From Streptomyces sp. TP-A0874 (lineage in GTDB: Bacteria; Actinomycetota; Actinomycetes; Streptomycetales; Streptomycetaceae): 64,000 nt of DNA. The DNA lies in NCBI RefSeq assembly GCF_001748085.1, contig NZ_BBZK01000015.1:1-64000 (forward strand). The letters run 5' to 3'. The notes under the pieces were generated by a model, which saw nothing but the letters and a program-made list of their open reading frames with translations, was not told the origin of the DNA and did not search any database. Shown here one piece after another: positions 52,826-61,719 of the stretch (the stretch's first letter is position 1; the number at the start of each line of letters is the position of its first letter). A program made the translations under genes and the position numbers.

Positions 52826-52841
52826 AATGGACTAGACCTCT
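52826..52841 (+). promoter_or_regulatory. DasR-like responsive element (dre) before nagK
   Basis: The 16-base site AATGGACTAGACCTCT matches the DasR consensus (ACTGGTCTAGACCACT) in 13 positions. It lies 28 bases before the nagK start. DasR represses N-acetylglucosamine genes and is released by glucosamine 6-phosphate. Confidence 0.75.
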
Positions 52842-52868
52842 CGGCCCATCCAGGCGACACTGTCCCCC

Positions 52869-53816
52869 GTGAAATACGCGATCGCCCTCGACGTGGGCGG
52901 CACCTCGATGAAGGCCGCACTGGTGGGAACCGACGGCACGGTCCTCCACCGCTCCGAACGCCCGACCCGGCGGGAGCGGGGGCCCGAAGCGGTCGTCGGC
53001 TCGATCCTCGACTTCGCCGCCGATCTGGGTGAGGAGGGCCTCGGGCGCTACGGCGTTCCCGCGGCCTCGGCCGGTGTGGTGGTTCCCGGGGTCGTCGACG
53101 CGGGCGGCGGGACGGCCGTCTACGCGGCCAACCTGGGCTGGCGGGACGTGCCGCTGAGAGCCCTGCTCGCGGCCCGGCTGAGTCCGTCCGACGGCTCCCG
53201 GCTGCCGGTCGCGCTGGGCCACGACGTACACGCCGGAGGTCTCGCCGAGAGCCGGATCGGCGCGGGCGGCGGGGTGGACCGCTCGCTCTTCCTGGCGTTG
53301 GGCACCGGTATCGCGGGCGCCATCGGGATAGACGGGCGCACGGAGGTGGGAGCGCACGGCGCCGCCGGGGAGATCGGCCACATCGTGGTCCGTCCCGACG
53401 GTCCGCGCTGCGGCTGCGGTCGGGACGGATGCCTGGAGACCGTCGCCTCCGCCTCCGCCGTCTCCCGGGCCTGGGCCGCGGCGTGCGGGGACCCGGAGGC
53501 GGACGCCGCCGACTGCGCCCGGGCCGTGGAGTCGGGCGACGCCCGGGCACTCGCGGTCTGGCAGCAGGCGGTGGACGCGCTCGCCGACGGCCTGGTCACC
53601 GCCGTCACCCTGCTCGACCCGAGGGTGGTCATCATCGGCGGCGGTCTGGCGAAGGCCGGCGACACCCTGCTCGCACCGCTCCGCTCCGCGGTGCTGCGGC
53701 GCATCACCTTTCAGCGAACCCCCCACATCGTTCCGGCGGCCCTCGGGGACATCGCCGGATGCCTGGGCGCCGCCCTGCTCGCCTGGGATCTACTCGCCAC
53801 GGAGGTACCCAACTGA
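52869..53816 (+). CDS. nagK: ROK-family sugar kinase, likely N-acetylglucosamine kinase
   Basis: A 315-residue kinase. The phosphate loop is LDVGGTSMKAAL near residue 8, the second ATP segment is LALGTGIAGAIG near residue 142, and the ROK zinc motif is CGCGRDGCLE near residue 180. It would phosphorylate cytosolic GlcNAc to GlcNAc-6-P, the substrate of the overlapping nagA (TGATG). The dre site upstream supports the amino-sugar role over glucose kinase. Confidence 0.85.
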   Translation: MKYAIALDVGGTSMKAALVGTDGTVLHRSERPTRRERGPEAVVGSILDFAADLGEEGLGRYGVPAASAGVVVPGVVDAGGGTAVYAANLGWRDVPLRALLAARLSPSDGSRLPVALGHDVHAGGLAESRIGAGGGVDRSLFLALGTGIAGAIGIDGRTEVGAHGAAGEIGHIVVRPDGPRCGCGRDGCLETVASASAVSRAWAAACGDPEADAADCARAVESGDARALAVWQQAVDALADGLVTAVTLLDPRVVIIGGGLAKAGDTLLAPLRSAVLRRITFQRTPHIVPAALGDIAGCLGAALLAWDLLATEVPN

Positions 53817-55009
53817 TGGTGCAGCGTCAGCTCGACACCCCGGCCCCCGACTCCGGGCGCACCGTCCTCACCGGTGCGCGACTGGCGCTGCCGAGCGGTG
53901 TCGTCGAGGACGGCCGACTCGCCGTCGAGGGGCGCACGATCGCCCCGCCCGCGGGTGGCGGCGGCACCGTCTGGGACCTCGCCGGCCACTGGGTCGTGCC
54001 CGGCTTCGTGGACATGCACGTCCACGGCGGCGGGGGCGCGTCCTTCTCGGCCGGCAGCCCGGAGGAGGCGCTCCGCGTCATCGCCACCCACCGGCGGCAC
54101 GGCACCACCACGATGGCCGCCTCGACCGTCACCGGCGATCTGGAGGACCTCGCCCGGCAGGCGGCGGTCCTGGCCGAACTGGTCGAGCAGGGCGATCTCG
54201 CGGGTATCCACTTCGAGGGACCGTTCATCGCCCCCGGCCGCTGCGGCGCCCACGAGCCGGCGCTGCTGCGGGAGCCCGATCCGGCCGATGTGCGCAAGCT
54301 GCTCGGTGCCGCGCGGGGCACCGCCAGGATGGTGACGCTGGCGCCGGAGCGCCCCGGCGGGCTGGAGTCCGTCCGGCTGCTCGCCGAGAGCGGGGTGATC
54401 GCCGCGATCGGGCACACCGACGCCACCTACGACGCCACCCGAGCCGCGATCGACGCCGGTGCCACGGTGGCCACCCACCTGTTCAACGCCATGCCGGCGC
54501 TGCACCACCGGGAGCCCGGCCCGATCGCCGCGCTGCTGGCGGACGAGCGGATCACCGTCGAGCTGATCAACGACGGGGTCCATCTGCACAGCGCCGTGCT
54601 GCGGCTGGCGTTCGACCGGGCCGGCGCCGACCGGGTGGCGTTCATCACCGACGCGATGGGCGCGGCCGGCAACGGAGACGGCCGCTATCCGCTCGGCGGG
54701 ATGGAGGTGGAGGTGCGCGAGGGGGTCGCCCGGCTGGTCGAGGGCGGTTCGATCGCCGGCTCCACGCTCACTCTGGACACCGCCTTCCGGCGGGCGGTGA
54801 CGGTTGATCGGCTACCGGTGCCGGAGGTGGTGCGCGCCCTGTCGGCGACCCCGGCACGACTCCTGGGCTGCTACGACCGGGTGGGCTCGCTGGAGCCGGG
54901 GAAGGACGCCGACCTGGTGGTGCTCGACGAGGGCTTCTCGGTGGCCGGGGTGATGCGGCGCGGGGAGTGGCTGATCACACCCAGCGTGGTCGGGCGACAG
55001 GGCGGTTGA
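53816..55009 (+). CDS. nagA: N-acetylglucosamine-6-phosphate deacetylase
   Basis: A 397-residue amidohydrolase that yields glucosamine 6-phosphate. The metal site begins VDMHVHGGGG near residue 63, then HFEGPFIAP near residue 130, IGHTDATYDA, THLFNAMPALHHREPG near residue 220, and the catalytic aspartate in FITDAMGAAG near residue 280. The last 45 residues restore the N-terminal beta sandwich (LEPGKDADLVVLD). It couples cell-wall recycling (MurQ product) and chitin-derived GlcNAc to central metabolism. Confidence 0.95.
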   Translation: MVQRQLDTPAPDSGRTVLTGARLALPSGVVEDGRLAVEGRTIAPPAGGGGTVWDLAGHWVVPGFVDMHVHGGGGASFSAGSPEEALRVIATHRRHGTTTMAASTVTGDLEDLARQAAVLAELVEQGDLAGIHFEGPFIAPGRCGAHEPALLREPDPADVRKLLGAARGTARMVTLAPERPGGLESVRLLAESGVIAAIGHTDATYDATRAAIDAGATVATHLFNAMPALHHREPGPIAALLADERITVELINDGVHLHSAVLRLAFDRAGADRVAFITDAMGAAGNGDGRYPLGGMEVEVREGVARLVEGGSIAGSTLTLDTAFRRAVTVDRLPVPEVVRALSATPARLLGCYDRVGSLEPGKDADLVVLDEGFSVAGVMRRGEWLITPSVVGRQGG

Positions 55010-55054
55010 TCCCCGAGCGGGTCGAGCACCCGTCCGGGTGAGCGTCAGGGCGGG

Positions 55055-56023
55055 TCACGACGGTCCCTCGATGAGCGGGGCCGTCCCGTCCAGCAGGCGC
55101 TCCAGGCCGAACTCGAAGAGCACGTCGAGGTCGAGTTCGTAACCGGTCGCCAGGAGCCGCTCGAACATCGGGAACCGGCCGGCGGCCAGGATCTCCTGGA
55201 GGGCGGGCTCCTGGGTGTCCATCCACTCCTCGTTGTCCATCCCGGTGAGTGCCTCCGCCTCCGCCTCCAGTTCCAGGTTGAAGGCCGTGCCCCGGACGTA
55301 GTTGAGCACCGTCAGGTGGATGGTGAAGAGGGTGTCCAGGTCGAGCCCGTAACCGTCCAGGGCGTCCATCACCCATTCGGTGAACGGCAGTGCGTTGGCC
55401 ACCGCCTGAGGTCTGGTCAGCGACAGGGCGGGGGCGAGCCAGGGGTGGCGGCGGAACATCCGCCACATCGTCCGGGCCGCCAGCGCGAGCCGCTCCCGCC
55501 AGCCCTCCGGCGGTTCGGCCGGGAGCCTCCACCGGGCGAAGGTGGCGTCCAGCATCCGGGCCAGCAGGTCGTCCTTGTCGGCCACGTGCCGGTAGAGCGA
55601 CATGGTCGCCACTCCGAGTTCGGTGGCGATCCGCCGCATGGAGACGGCGGCCAGGCCCTCCGCGTCGGCGACCGCGACCGCCGAGGCGACTATCCGCTCG
55701 ACCCCCAGCGTCTGCTCCCGACCGGCCCGCCGGGCGGCCGTCGGGGCGGGCTGGACGCGGGTCCGGGCGGCGCTCGCGCGCGGCCGTTCCGGGGCGGCCG
55801 GGGCCGCCGCCACGACGGTGCCCACTCCGGGGACCGCCCGGACCAGGCCCTGGTGGCGGAGTTCGGTGAGCACCTTGGTGGCGGTCGCCATCGCCACACC
55901 CCATCGCCGGGTGATCTCGCGGGTCGACGGGACCCGGTCGCCCGGCGCCAGTTCGCCCGTCTCGATCCGGCGCCGGAGTTCGGCGACGATCTCGACGTAG
56001 CGGCTCCCACCCGTTCGCTCCAA
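55055..56023 (-). CDS. GntR-TetR fusion transcriptional regulator
   Basis: A 322-residue protein with two DNA-binding domains. Residues 5-80 are a GntR winged helix (YVEIVAELRRRIETGELAPGDRVPSTREITRRWGV). After a basic linker, residues 125-180 are a TetR helix-turn-helix (AVADAEGLAAVSMRRIATELGVATMSLYRHVADKDDLLARM), followed by a TetR_C ligand domain. I chose the TTG at 56023, which has GGAGGG five bases upstream; the longer frame has no conserved sequence. The palindrome GCACTAGTGC sits 11 bases upstream and again near the monooxygenase promoter. Confidence 0.8.
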   Translation of the reverse strand: MERTGGSRYVEIVAELRRRIETGELAPGDRVPSTREITRRWGVAMATATKVLTELRHQGLVRAVPGVGTVVAAAPAAPERPRASAARTRVQPAPTAARRAGREQTLGVERIVASAVAVADAEGLAAVSMRRIATELGVATMSLYRHVADKDDLLARMLDATFARWRLPAEPPEGWRERLALAARTMWRMFRRHPWLAPALSLTRPQAVANALPFTEWVMDALDGYGLDLDTLFTIHLTVLNYVRGTAFNLELEAEAEALTGMDNEEWMDTQEPALQEILAAGRFPMFERLLATGYELDLDVLFEFGLERLLDGTAPLIEGPS

Positions 56024-56033
56024 CGAACCCTCC

Positions 56034-56043
56034 GCACTAGTGC
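56034..56043. promoter_or_regulatory. Operator candidate GCACTAGTGC, regulator-proximal copy
   Basis: A perfect 10-bp palindrome, extendable to the 12-bp CGCACTAGTGCG. It overlaps the likely ribosome-site region of the fusion regulator and would serve autorepression. Confidence 0.55.
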
Positions 56044-56208
56044 GCCAATGGGCTGCCGACCACCCTACGAGGCGCCCGCCCGCCCCGACGGACGCACGCT
56101 TCGTCGGCGGCGCGACGGCAGCCCACGGTCGCCTGCTGCGCCAAGCCCCGACCCCGCCAGGGCGGCCCGGACGAACACCCGACAGGGGAACCACCCCACA
56201 CCCTTCGC

Positions 56209-56218
56209 GCACTAGTGC
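56209..56218. promoter_or_regulatory. Operator candidate GCACTAGTGC, monooxygenase-proximal copy
   Basis: An identical 10-bp palindrome 25 bases upstream of the monooxygenase -35. The two copies are 175 bases apart centre to centre and could support looping. Confidence 0.55.
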
Positions 56219-56243
56219 AGTGCGCTGAATATCCCTGACTGAG

Positions 56244-56273
56244 TTGCCTCACTCTCTGCGTACGCCGTACATT
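56244..56273 (+). promoter_or_regulatory. Monooxygenase promoter, probably leaderless
   Basis: TTGCCT at 56244-56249 and TACATT at 56268-56273 are 18 bases apart. The ATG begins seven bases after the -10, so the transcript should start on the initiation codon. Confidence 0.5.
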
Positions 56274-56280
56274 CAGCCAT

Positions 56281-57486
56281 ATGGAGAGCAACGACATACT
56301 CATCTCCGGCGCCGGCATCGCCGGGCCGGCCCTCGCCTACTGGCTGCGCGAAGCCGGTTTCCACGTCACCGTCGTCGAACGCGCGCCCGCGCCGCGCCCC
56401 GGCGGGCAGACCGTCGACCTGCGCGGCGCCGGCCGCGAGGTGATCAGCCGGATGGGCCTGATGGAACGGGCTCGGGCGGTCAGCGTGGAGCAGCGCGGTA
56501 TGGCCATGGTCAACGCCTCCGGCCGGTTCACGGCGCGGATGCCGGCGGACGGCTTCGACGGCGAGGGGATGGTCTCCGAGATCGAGATCCTCCGCGGCGA
56601 CCTCGGCCAACTCCTGTACGAGGCCACCCTCCCGGACGTCGAGTACCTCTTCGACGACACCGTGACGGGGCTCAGCGAGGACGACGAGGGAGTCACCGTC
56701 ACCTTCGAGAAGGCCGCCGACCGCCGCTTCACCCTCGTCGTCGGCGCGGACGGGCTGCACTCCCGGGTGCGCTCCCTCGCCTTCGGTCCCGAGTCGGAGT
56801 TCGTACGCCCGCTGGACCTCTACACGGCATGGTTCACCACCACCGAGGAGCTGGAACTCGACGGCTGGTTCCAGATGTACAGCGCGCCCGGCGGGCTGGT
56901 GGCCTCAGCGCGCCCCGGGCGGCTCCCCGGCGAGACCAAGGCCGGTCTCAGCTTCCGGTCGGCGCCGCTGAGCTACGACCGCCGCGACACCGCCGCCCAG
57001 CAGGGGCTGCTGGAGCGCCGCTTCGCTGGCCTCGGCTGGCACGTCCCCCGGCTGCTGCGCGCCATGCGGACGGCGCCGGACTTCTTCTTCGACTCCATGG
57101 GCCAGGTGCGGCTCGACCGGTGGTTCCGCGGCCGGGTGGCCCTGGTCGGCGACGCCGGCTACTGCCCGACGCCGCTGACCGGACTGGGCACCAGCCTGGG
57201 CCTGGTCGGCGCGTACGTCCTGGCTGGCGAGCTCGCCACCGCCGGCGACCACCGGGTGGCCTTCGAGAACCACGACCGGATCATGCGCCCCTACGTCCAG
57301 CAGGCGCAGCAGCTGCCGCCGGGCGGCGCGAGGAGCTACGCACCGGGCAACGCGCTCGCCATCCGGCTGCGGGACCTGTCGATGCGCTCGATGACGAGTT
57401 GGCCGCTGCGGAGCTTGTTCGGCGCGCAGTTCGCCAAGGCGGGGAACATCGAACTGCCCGACTACGACCACACCGCCGCCCGGTAG
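56281..57486 (+). CDS. FAD-dependent aromatic monooxygenase (PHBH/TetX-like)
   Basis: A 401-residue class A flavoprotein hydroxylase. The FAD Rossmann motif is ILISGAGIAGPALAYWL at residue 6 onward, the second FAD segment is LVVGADGLHSRVR near residue 154, and the GD motif is GRVALVGDAGYCPTPLTGLGTSLGL near residue 283. It resembles TetX-type and antibiotic-modifying enzymes; the substrate is unknown. Control by the divergent GntR-TetR fusion suggests induction by its substrate. Confidence 0.88.
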   Translation: MESNDILISGAGIAGPALAYWLREAGFHVTVVERAPAPRPGGQTVDLRGAGREVISRMGLMERARAVSVEQRGMAMVNASGRFTARMPADGFDGEGMVSEIEILRGDLGQLLYEATLPDVEYLFDDTVTGLSEDDEGVTVTFEKAADRRFTLVVGADGLHSRVRSLAFGPESEFVRPLDLYTAWFTTTEELELDGWFQMYSAPGGLVASARPGRLPGETKAGLSFRSAPLSYDRRDTAAQQGLLERRFAGLGWHVPRLLRAMRTAPDFFFDSMGQVRLDRWFRGRVALVGDAGYCPTPLTGLGTSLGLVGAYVLAGELATAGDHRVAFENHDRIMRPYVQQAQQLPPGGARSYAPGNALAIRLRDLSMRSMTSWPLRSLFGAQFAKAGNIELPDYDHTAAR

Positions 57487-57631
57487 CGCGCTGGCCGCCT
57501 CCCCGGTCGTCCTCCGGTAGCCGAGCACAGGCCGCCCACTGGGCCTACCGCCGCCGGTTTGGCATGATCGTCCGGTCAGACGTCCGCACCGGACTCGGCC
57601 GGGCCACCGCGCACGGGAGGGAAGGCACCCG

Positions 57632-58573
57632 GTGATTCTCACCGTCACGCTCAACGCAGCACTGGATGTCACCTACCGCGTCCCGCACCTCCGGCCCGCC
57701 GCCTCCCACCGGGTGGCCGAGGTGGTGCAGCGGCCGGGCGGCAAGGGGCTGAACGTCGCCCGCACGCTAGCGGCCCTGGGCCATCGCGCGGTCGTCACCG
57801 GCTTCGCCGGCGGACCCACCGGTGAGGCGGTCCGCGGCATGCTGGCGGAGGCGGCGGCCGACGAGGGCCGCGGCAGGGTGGTGGACGCGCTCACCCCGAT
57901 CTCCGGTGCCACCCGCCGCACGCTGGCTGTGGTGGACGCCAGCAGTGGCGAGACCACCCAGCTCAACGAGGCCGGGCCCACCATCACTCCGCAGGAGTGG
58001 TCCGCCTTCCTCGCCGCCTACGAGCTCCAGCTGACGCAGGCCCGGGCGGTGGCACTCTGCGGCAGCCTGCCTCCCGGGCTGCCGGTCGGCAGCTACGCGC
58101 AACTGGTCCGCTCGGCGCAGAGCGCCGGCGTGCCGGTGCTGCTCGACACCAGCGGCGAACCGCTGCGCCGGGGCATCGCGGCCCGTCCGGACGTGGTCAA
58201 ACCCAACTCAGCGGAGCTGTCCGCCCTCACCGGTTCCACCGAGCCGCTGCGGGCCGCCGGGGACACCCGACGGCGCGGCGCCCGCGCGGTCGCCGCCTCG
58301 CTCGGCGCCGAGGGCATGCTCGCGGTGACCCCGGACGGCAGCTGGCGGGCGGCCCCTCCGCGCCCGCTGCGCGGCAACCCAACCGGGGCGGGCGACTCCG
58401 CGGTCGCCGCGCTGCTGGTCGGACTGGTCGAGGGGGCGCCCTGGCCGGAGCGGCTGGCCCGGGCGGTGGCGCTGTCCGCCGCGACGGTGCTCTCCCCGGC
58501 CGCGGGCGAGTTCGACGCTCCGGCCTACCAGGAGCTGCTGCCGCAGATCTCGGTCAGTCCCTGCTCGGAGTGA
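57632..58573 (+). CDS. PfkB-family kinase, 1-phosphofructokinase/tagatose-6-phosphate kinase type
   Basis: A 313-residue ribokinase-fold sugar kinase. It begins ILTVTLNAALDVTYRVP, has RPGGKGLNVARTLAALG near residue 38, and the catalytic segment GNPTGAGDSAVAALLVG near residue 250, with the anion hole GAGD. It is similar to FruK/LacC, but there is no phosphotransferase gene beside it. Its place near nagKA suggests a phosphorylated hexose or amino-sugar derivative. The GTG at 57632 follows GGAGGGAAGG. Confidence 0.85.
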   Translation: MILTVTLNAALDVTYRVPHLRPAASHRVAEVVQRPGGKGLNVARTLAALGHRAVVTGFAGGPTGEAVRGMLAEAAADEGRGRVVDALTPISGATRRTLAVVDASSGETTQLNEAGPTITPQEWSAFLAAYELQLTQARAVALCGSLPPGLPVGSYAQLVRSAQSAGVPVLLDTSGEPLRRGIAARPDVVKPNSAELSALTGSTEPLRAAGDTRRRGARAVAASLGAEGMLAVTPDGSWRAAPPRPLRGNPTGAGDSAVAALLVGLVEGAPWPERLARAVALSAATVLSPAAGEFDAPAYQELLPQISVSPCSE

Positions 58574-58626
58574 GCCCCGGCCCGAAGACCGCGGAGGCTG
58601 CCGGAGCCCGTCGGACGGACCCGGGC

Positions 58627-59544
58627 TCAGCCCTGTTCCTCCTTCAGCCACACCTGGTCGAGATTGACCTCGCAGCTGTTGCCCTTCTCACAGGAGAGCT
58701 TCACGGCGTTGGTGCCCTCGTTGAGGTGGACGATCGACCAGGTCTCGGTCCAGCCGCGGGCCCAGTCGCCCTCCGGGGCGTGGCCGAAGTTCTTCATGCT
58801 CACCGGCCGGCCGTCCTGCTTGCCGTTGACGGTGAGGGTGAGGTCGGCGTCCTTGCCGGGCACACCGTAGCGGACGTACAGCCGGTAGGAGCCGCCCTCC
58901 TCGACGTCCACCTTCCAGGAGGCGGAGGCGCCCTCGGCGTTCATGTTGGCCACGTACGTGCCGCCCTTGGCCTTGGCGCCCTCGACGTCCGAGGCGACCG
59001 AGGCGGGGCCGTCCAGCCGCAGCGACGCCGCGTCCTGCTTCGGCAGCTCCGGCTTCGGCTCCATGGAGGGCTTCTCGGAGGGCTCCTCCGACACCGTCTC
59101 GCTGGGCGCCGGGCCGCCCCCCGTGTCGTCCGGCCCCTGCTCCTCGGAGTCGCCGTTGGTGAGCATCGCCGCGCCGATGCCGATGACGACGACCGCGACC
59201 ACGGCTATCGCCCCGATGAGCAGCCCCTTGCTGTTGGGGCCGGAGCCCCGGCCGCCGCCGTGTCCGGCGGCGCGCCGCGGGGCGCCGCCCGGCAGGGTCT
59301 CCGGAGCGGCGTAGGTCGGGTTGGCCGGCTGCTGGCCGTAGGGCTGCTGCTGGCCGTACTGGCGCTCGCCGACGCGGGTGGGGCGCTGGTAGGAGGTGCG
59401 GGGGACCCCGGGCTGCTGCGCGGGGCCGCCGTACTGGGATGCCTGGCCCTCACCCGGCCCGCCTTCGCCGCCCTCCGAGCGGTACAGGTAGGCGAACGGG
59501 TCGTCGCTCTCGGGCGTGCCCGAACCATTGTTGCCGGCCGTCAT
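58627..59544 (-). CDS. Membrane-anchored protein with a carbohydrate-binding (CBM6/35-like) domain
   Basis: A 305-residue type II membrane protein. Residues 1-100 are a cytosolic Gln/Gly/Pro-rich region (QQQPYGQQP). One helix, GLLIGAIAVVAVVVIGIGAAML, is at about residues 106-127. An acidic Ser/Glu/Pro linker reaches residue 175. The C-terminal 130 residues form an extracellular beta sandwich: GGSYRLYVRYGVPGKDADLTLTVNGK and HLNEGTNAVKL are CBM6/CBM35 hallmarks. Two cysteines (CEKGNSC) could form a disulfide. The ATG at 59544 has GGGAG upstream. It probably binds cell-surface or wall glycans. Confidence 0.75.
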   Translation of the reverse strand: MTAGNNGSGTPESDDPFAYLYRSEGGEGGPGEGQASQYGGPAQQPGVPRTSYQRPTRVGERQYGQQQPYGQQPANPTYAAPETLPGGAPRRAAGHGGGRGSGPNSKGLLIGAIAVVAVVVIGIGAAMLTNGDSEEQGPDDTGGGPAPSETVSEEPSEKPSMEPKPELPKQDAASLRLDGPASVASDVEGAKAKGGTYVANMNAEGASASWKVDVEEGGSYRLYVRYGVPGKDADLTLTVNGKQDGRPVSMKNFGHAPEGDWARGWTETWSIVHLNEGTNAVKLSCEKGNSCEVNLDQVWLKEEQG

Positions 59545-59758
59545 CCCTGTCACTCCCAAACTCGTCCCGGACCACCAGTGCCCCCGCGATCCGCATCGCG
59601 CCCGGGCCGCCGCCGGTCCTCCCGAAGGCCCGCGCTGCCCGGCTGGTCACTGCTCATGACCGATTCAGCGTCGACGGTGTACGCCGTCGGCCGAGCCTAC
59701 CCGTTCCCGGGCACCGGATCGCACGTACGGCCGGTCCCTGAGAACGGCTGGGGAGCGC

Positions 59759-61399
59759 TCAGCCGGCCCGGCGATGGGACGAGCGGGCGCGGGCCCGCTT
59801 CTCGACGTACATCCGCTGGTCGGCCGATTGCAGCACCTCGTCGGCCGACATGCCGCAGCCGGCCCAGCTGATGCCGAAACTGGCCCCCACCCGCACCGCG
59901 CGGCCCTCGTAGCGGATCGGCGGGATGATGGCGTTGCGCAGCCGGACCGCCAGGTCCTGGGCGTCCGCCCGGCCGAGGCCGTCGGCGAGGACGACGAACT
60001 CGTCGCCGCCGAGCCGGGCCACGGTGTCGCCGTCCCGGACGCCGCTCGCCAGCCGCCGCGCGACCTCGATCAGCACGGCGTCCCCGGTGTGGTGGCCGAA
60101 CCGGTCGTTGATCGACTTGAAGCCGTCCAGGTCGCAGAAGAGCACGGCCAGGCCCTTACGGCCGTCGTCCGGCCCGTCCTCGTCCAGGGCCACGGCGTGC
60201 ACGTGTCCGTCGAAGGACGGCAGTCCCGGCAGCGGGGGCTCGCCCGCCTCGCCGTACGCCGACCCGTAGGCGGAGCCGTCGGCACCGGAGACCGCGTAGC
60301 CGTCCCTCTCCGGCGGGAACGGCGGCCGGTCGCAGAGCCTGCTGCTGAGCCGGGAGCGGAGTTCGGCGCTGTTCGGCAGTCCGGTGAGGGAGTCGTGGCT
60401 GGCCCGGTGGGCCAACTGAAGTTCGTGGCGCTTGCGTTCCTCGATGTCCTCGACGTGGGTGAGCAGGAACCGCGGCCCGTCGGCGGTGTCGGCCACCACG
60501 GAGTTGCGCAGGGACACCCAGATGTAGGTGCCGTCCCGGCGGGCGAAGCGCAGTTCGGCCCGGCCCCCCTCGGCGGAGGTGCGCAGCAGGGTGCCGATGT
60601 CCTCGTGGTGTACGAGGTCGGAGAAGGAGTAGCGGCGCATGGCGGCCGCCGGGCGGCCGAGCAGCCGGCAGAGGGCGTCGTTGGCGCGGAGCAGCCTGCC
60701 GTGGTGGTCGCCGCCCATCTCGGCGATGGCCATACCGCTCGGCGCGTACTCGAAGGCCTGCCGGAAGCTCTCCTCGCTCGCCCGCAGCGCCTGCTGCTCG
60801 CGCTCCAGGCGGACCAGCGCCCGCTGCATGTTCGCGCGCAGCCGGGCGTTGCTGATGGCTATCGCCGCCTGGGAGGCGTACATCTGCAACGCCTCGCGGC
60901 CCCACGGGCCGGGCCGGCGGCCGTTGCTCGGCCGGTCGACGGAGATGACGCCGAGCAGTTCGCCGGAGGAGTACATCGGCGCGAACAGCCGGTCCTTGGG
61001 GTGCCACTCGTCGGCGAAGCGCGGGTGCGGGCCACCGCTGTGCCACTGCGGCACGTCGTCATCGTCCAGGACCCAGCCCTCGGTGTGCGGTATGAACCGC
61101 AGTTCACCCCAGCTGACGCCCATGGCGAGGCGGCGGTCCCAGGAGTCGCGTGAGCCCACGCGGCCGGCCATGAGCGACTCGGCGCCCGCGCTGCCGGCCA
61201 CCGCGGCGACGACGAGGTCGCCGTCAGGTCGCACCAGGTTGACGGCGGCCAGCCCGTAGTCGAGCCCCTCGACCGCTCCGTCGGCCACGGTCTGCAGGGT
61301 GTCCGCCAGGCTCCGGGCGCTGCTCAGGTCCGCGACAGCACGATGGAGCTGACGCAGCGCCGCAAGACGGACATAGGGTTCCGACTCCTCCGCCTCCAT
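59759..61399 (-). CDS. cdgB: GAF-PAS-GGDEF diguanylate cyclase (CdgB-like)
   Basis: A 546-residue cytosolic signalling enzyme that makes cyclic di-GMP. The GAF domain covers about residues 20-185, with a coiled stretch ending in RALVRLEREQQALRASEESFR. The PAS/PAC covers about residues 200-330 (YIWVSLRNSVV, LTHVEDIEERKRHE). The GGDEF domain covers about 340-540. The active site is LGGDEFVVL, and RDGD five residues before it is an intact inhibitory I-site (RxxD). No EAL domain is present. In Streptomyces this gene is a BldD target that controls development; a BldD-like box lies 89 bases upstream of the start. Confidence 0.92.
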   Translation of the reverse strand: MEAEESEPYVRLAALRQLHRAVADLSSARSLADTLQTVADGAVEGLDYGLAAVNLVRPDGDLVVAAVAGSAGAESLMAGRVGSRDSWDRRLAMGVSWGELRFIPHTEGWVLDDDDVPQWHSGGPHPRFADEWHPKDRLFAPMYSSGELLGVISVDRPSNGRRPGPWGREALQMYASQAAIAISNARLRANMQRALVRLEREQQALRASEESFRQAFEYAPSGMAIAEMGGDHHGRLLRANDALCRLLGRPAAAMRRYSFSDLVHHEDIGTLLRTSAEGGRAELRFARRDGTYIWVSLRNSVVADTADGPRFLLTHVEDIEERKRHELQLAHRASHDSLTGLPNSAELRSRLSSRLCDRPPFPPERDGYAVSGADGSAYGSAYGEAGEPPLPGLPSFDGHVHAVALDEDGPDDGRKGLAVLFCDLDGFKSINDRFGHHTGDAVLIEVARRLASGVRDGDTVARLGGDEFVVLADGLGRADAQDLAVRLRNAIIPPIRYEGRAVRVGASFGISWAGCGMSADEVLQSADQRMYVEKRARARSSHRRAG

Positions 61400-61487
61400 C
61401 GCCTGTCTCCCCGCTACCTAGAACTACCCCTGGATACATCTCCTCCGAATACCACGAGCCACTGAATCACAGTGCGCTGCCCACCCG

Positions 61488-61500
61488 GTACACAGGGTCA
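61488..61500 (-). promoter_or_regulatory. BldD-like box upstream of cdgB
   Basis: GTACACAGGGTCA fits the BldD consensus TNACNCWGNGTNA at every defined position except the first. It is 89 bases upstream of the cdgB start. Confidence 0.6.
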
Positions 61501-61516
61501 GCAATTACCGCCTGGT

Positions 61517-61530
61517 GTGATCCATGTCAC
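61517..61530. promoter_or_regulatory. Crp-type site between cdgB and the flavin reductase
   Basis: GTGATCCATGTCAC matches the Streptomyces Crp motif GTG-N6-GNCAC exactly. It lies 17 bases from the BldD-like box, within the 320-base divergent region. Confidence 0.6.
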
Positions 61531-61719
61531 CTCGTGTTGCTGTGGATTTCCACGAGCCGAACTGTGGCGATTTCGGGTTCTGTCCGACAGGGTTCCGCCG
61601 GCCCCGGGGCCCCGGACGGCGGAACGAGAGGGTTCCCGGGATCGGGACTTCCGGCCTAGATCCCGCCTGGTCCCGAGGCCCGATCCGGGCGGTGGATCGC
61701 TGCCGATAGCGTTCACCGC

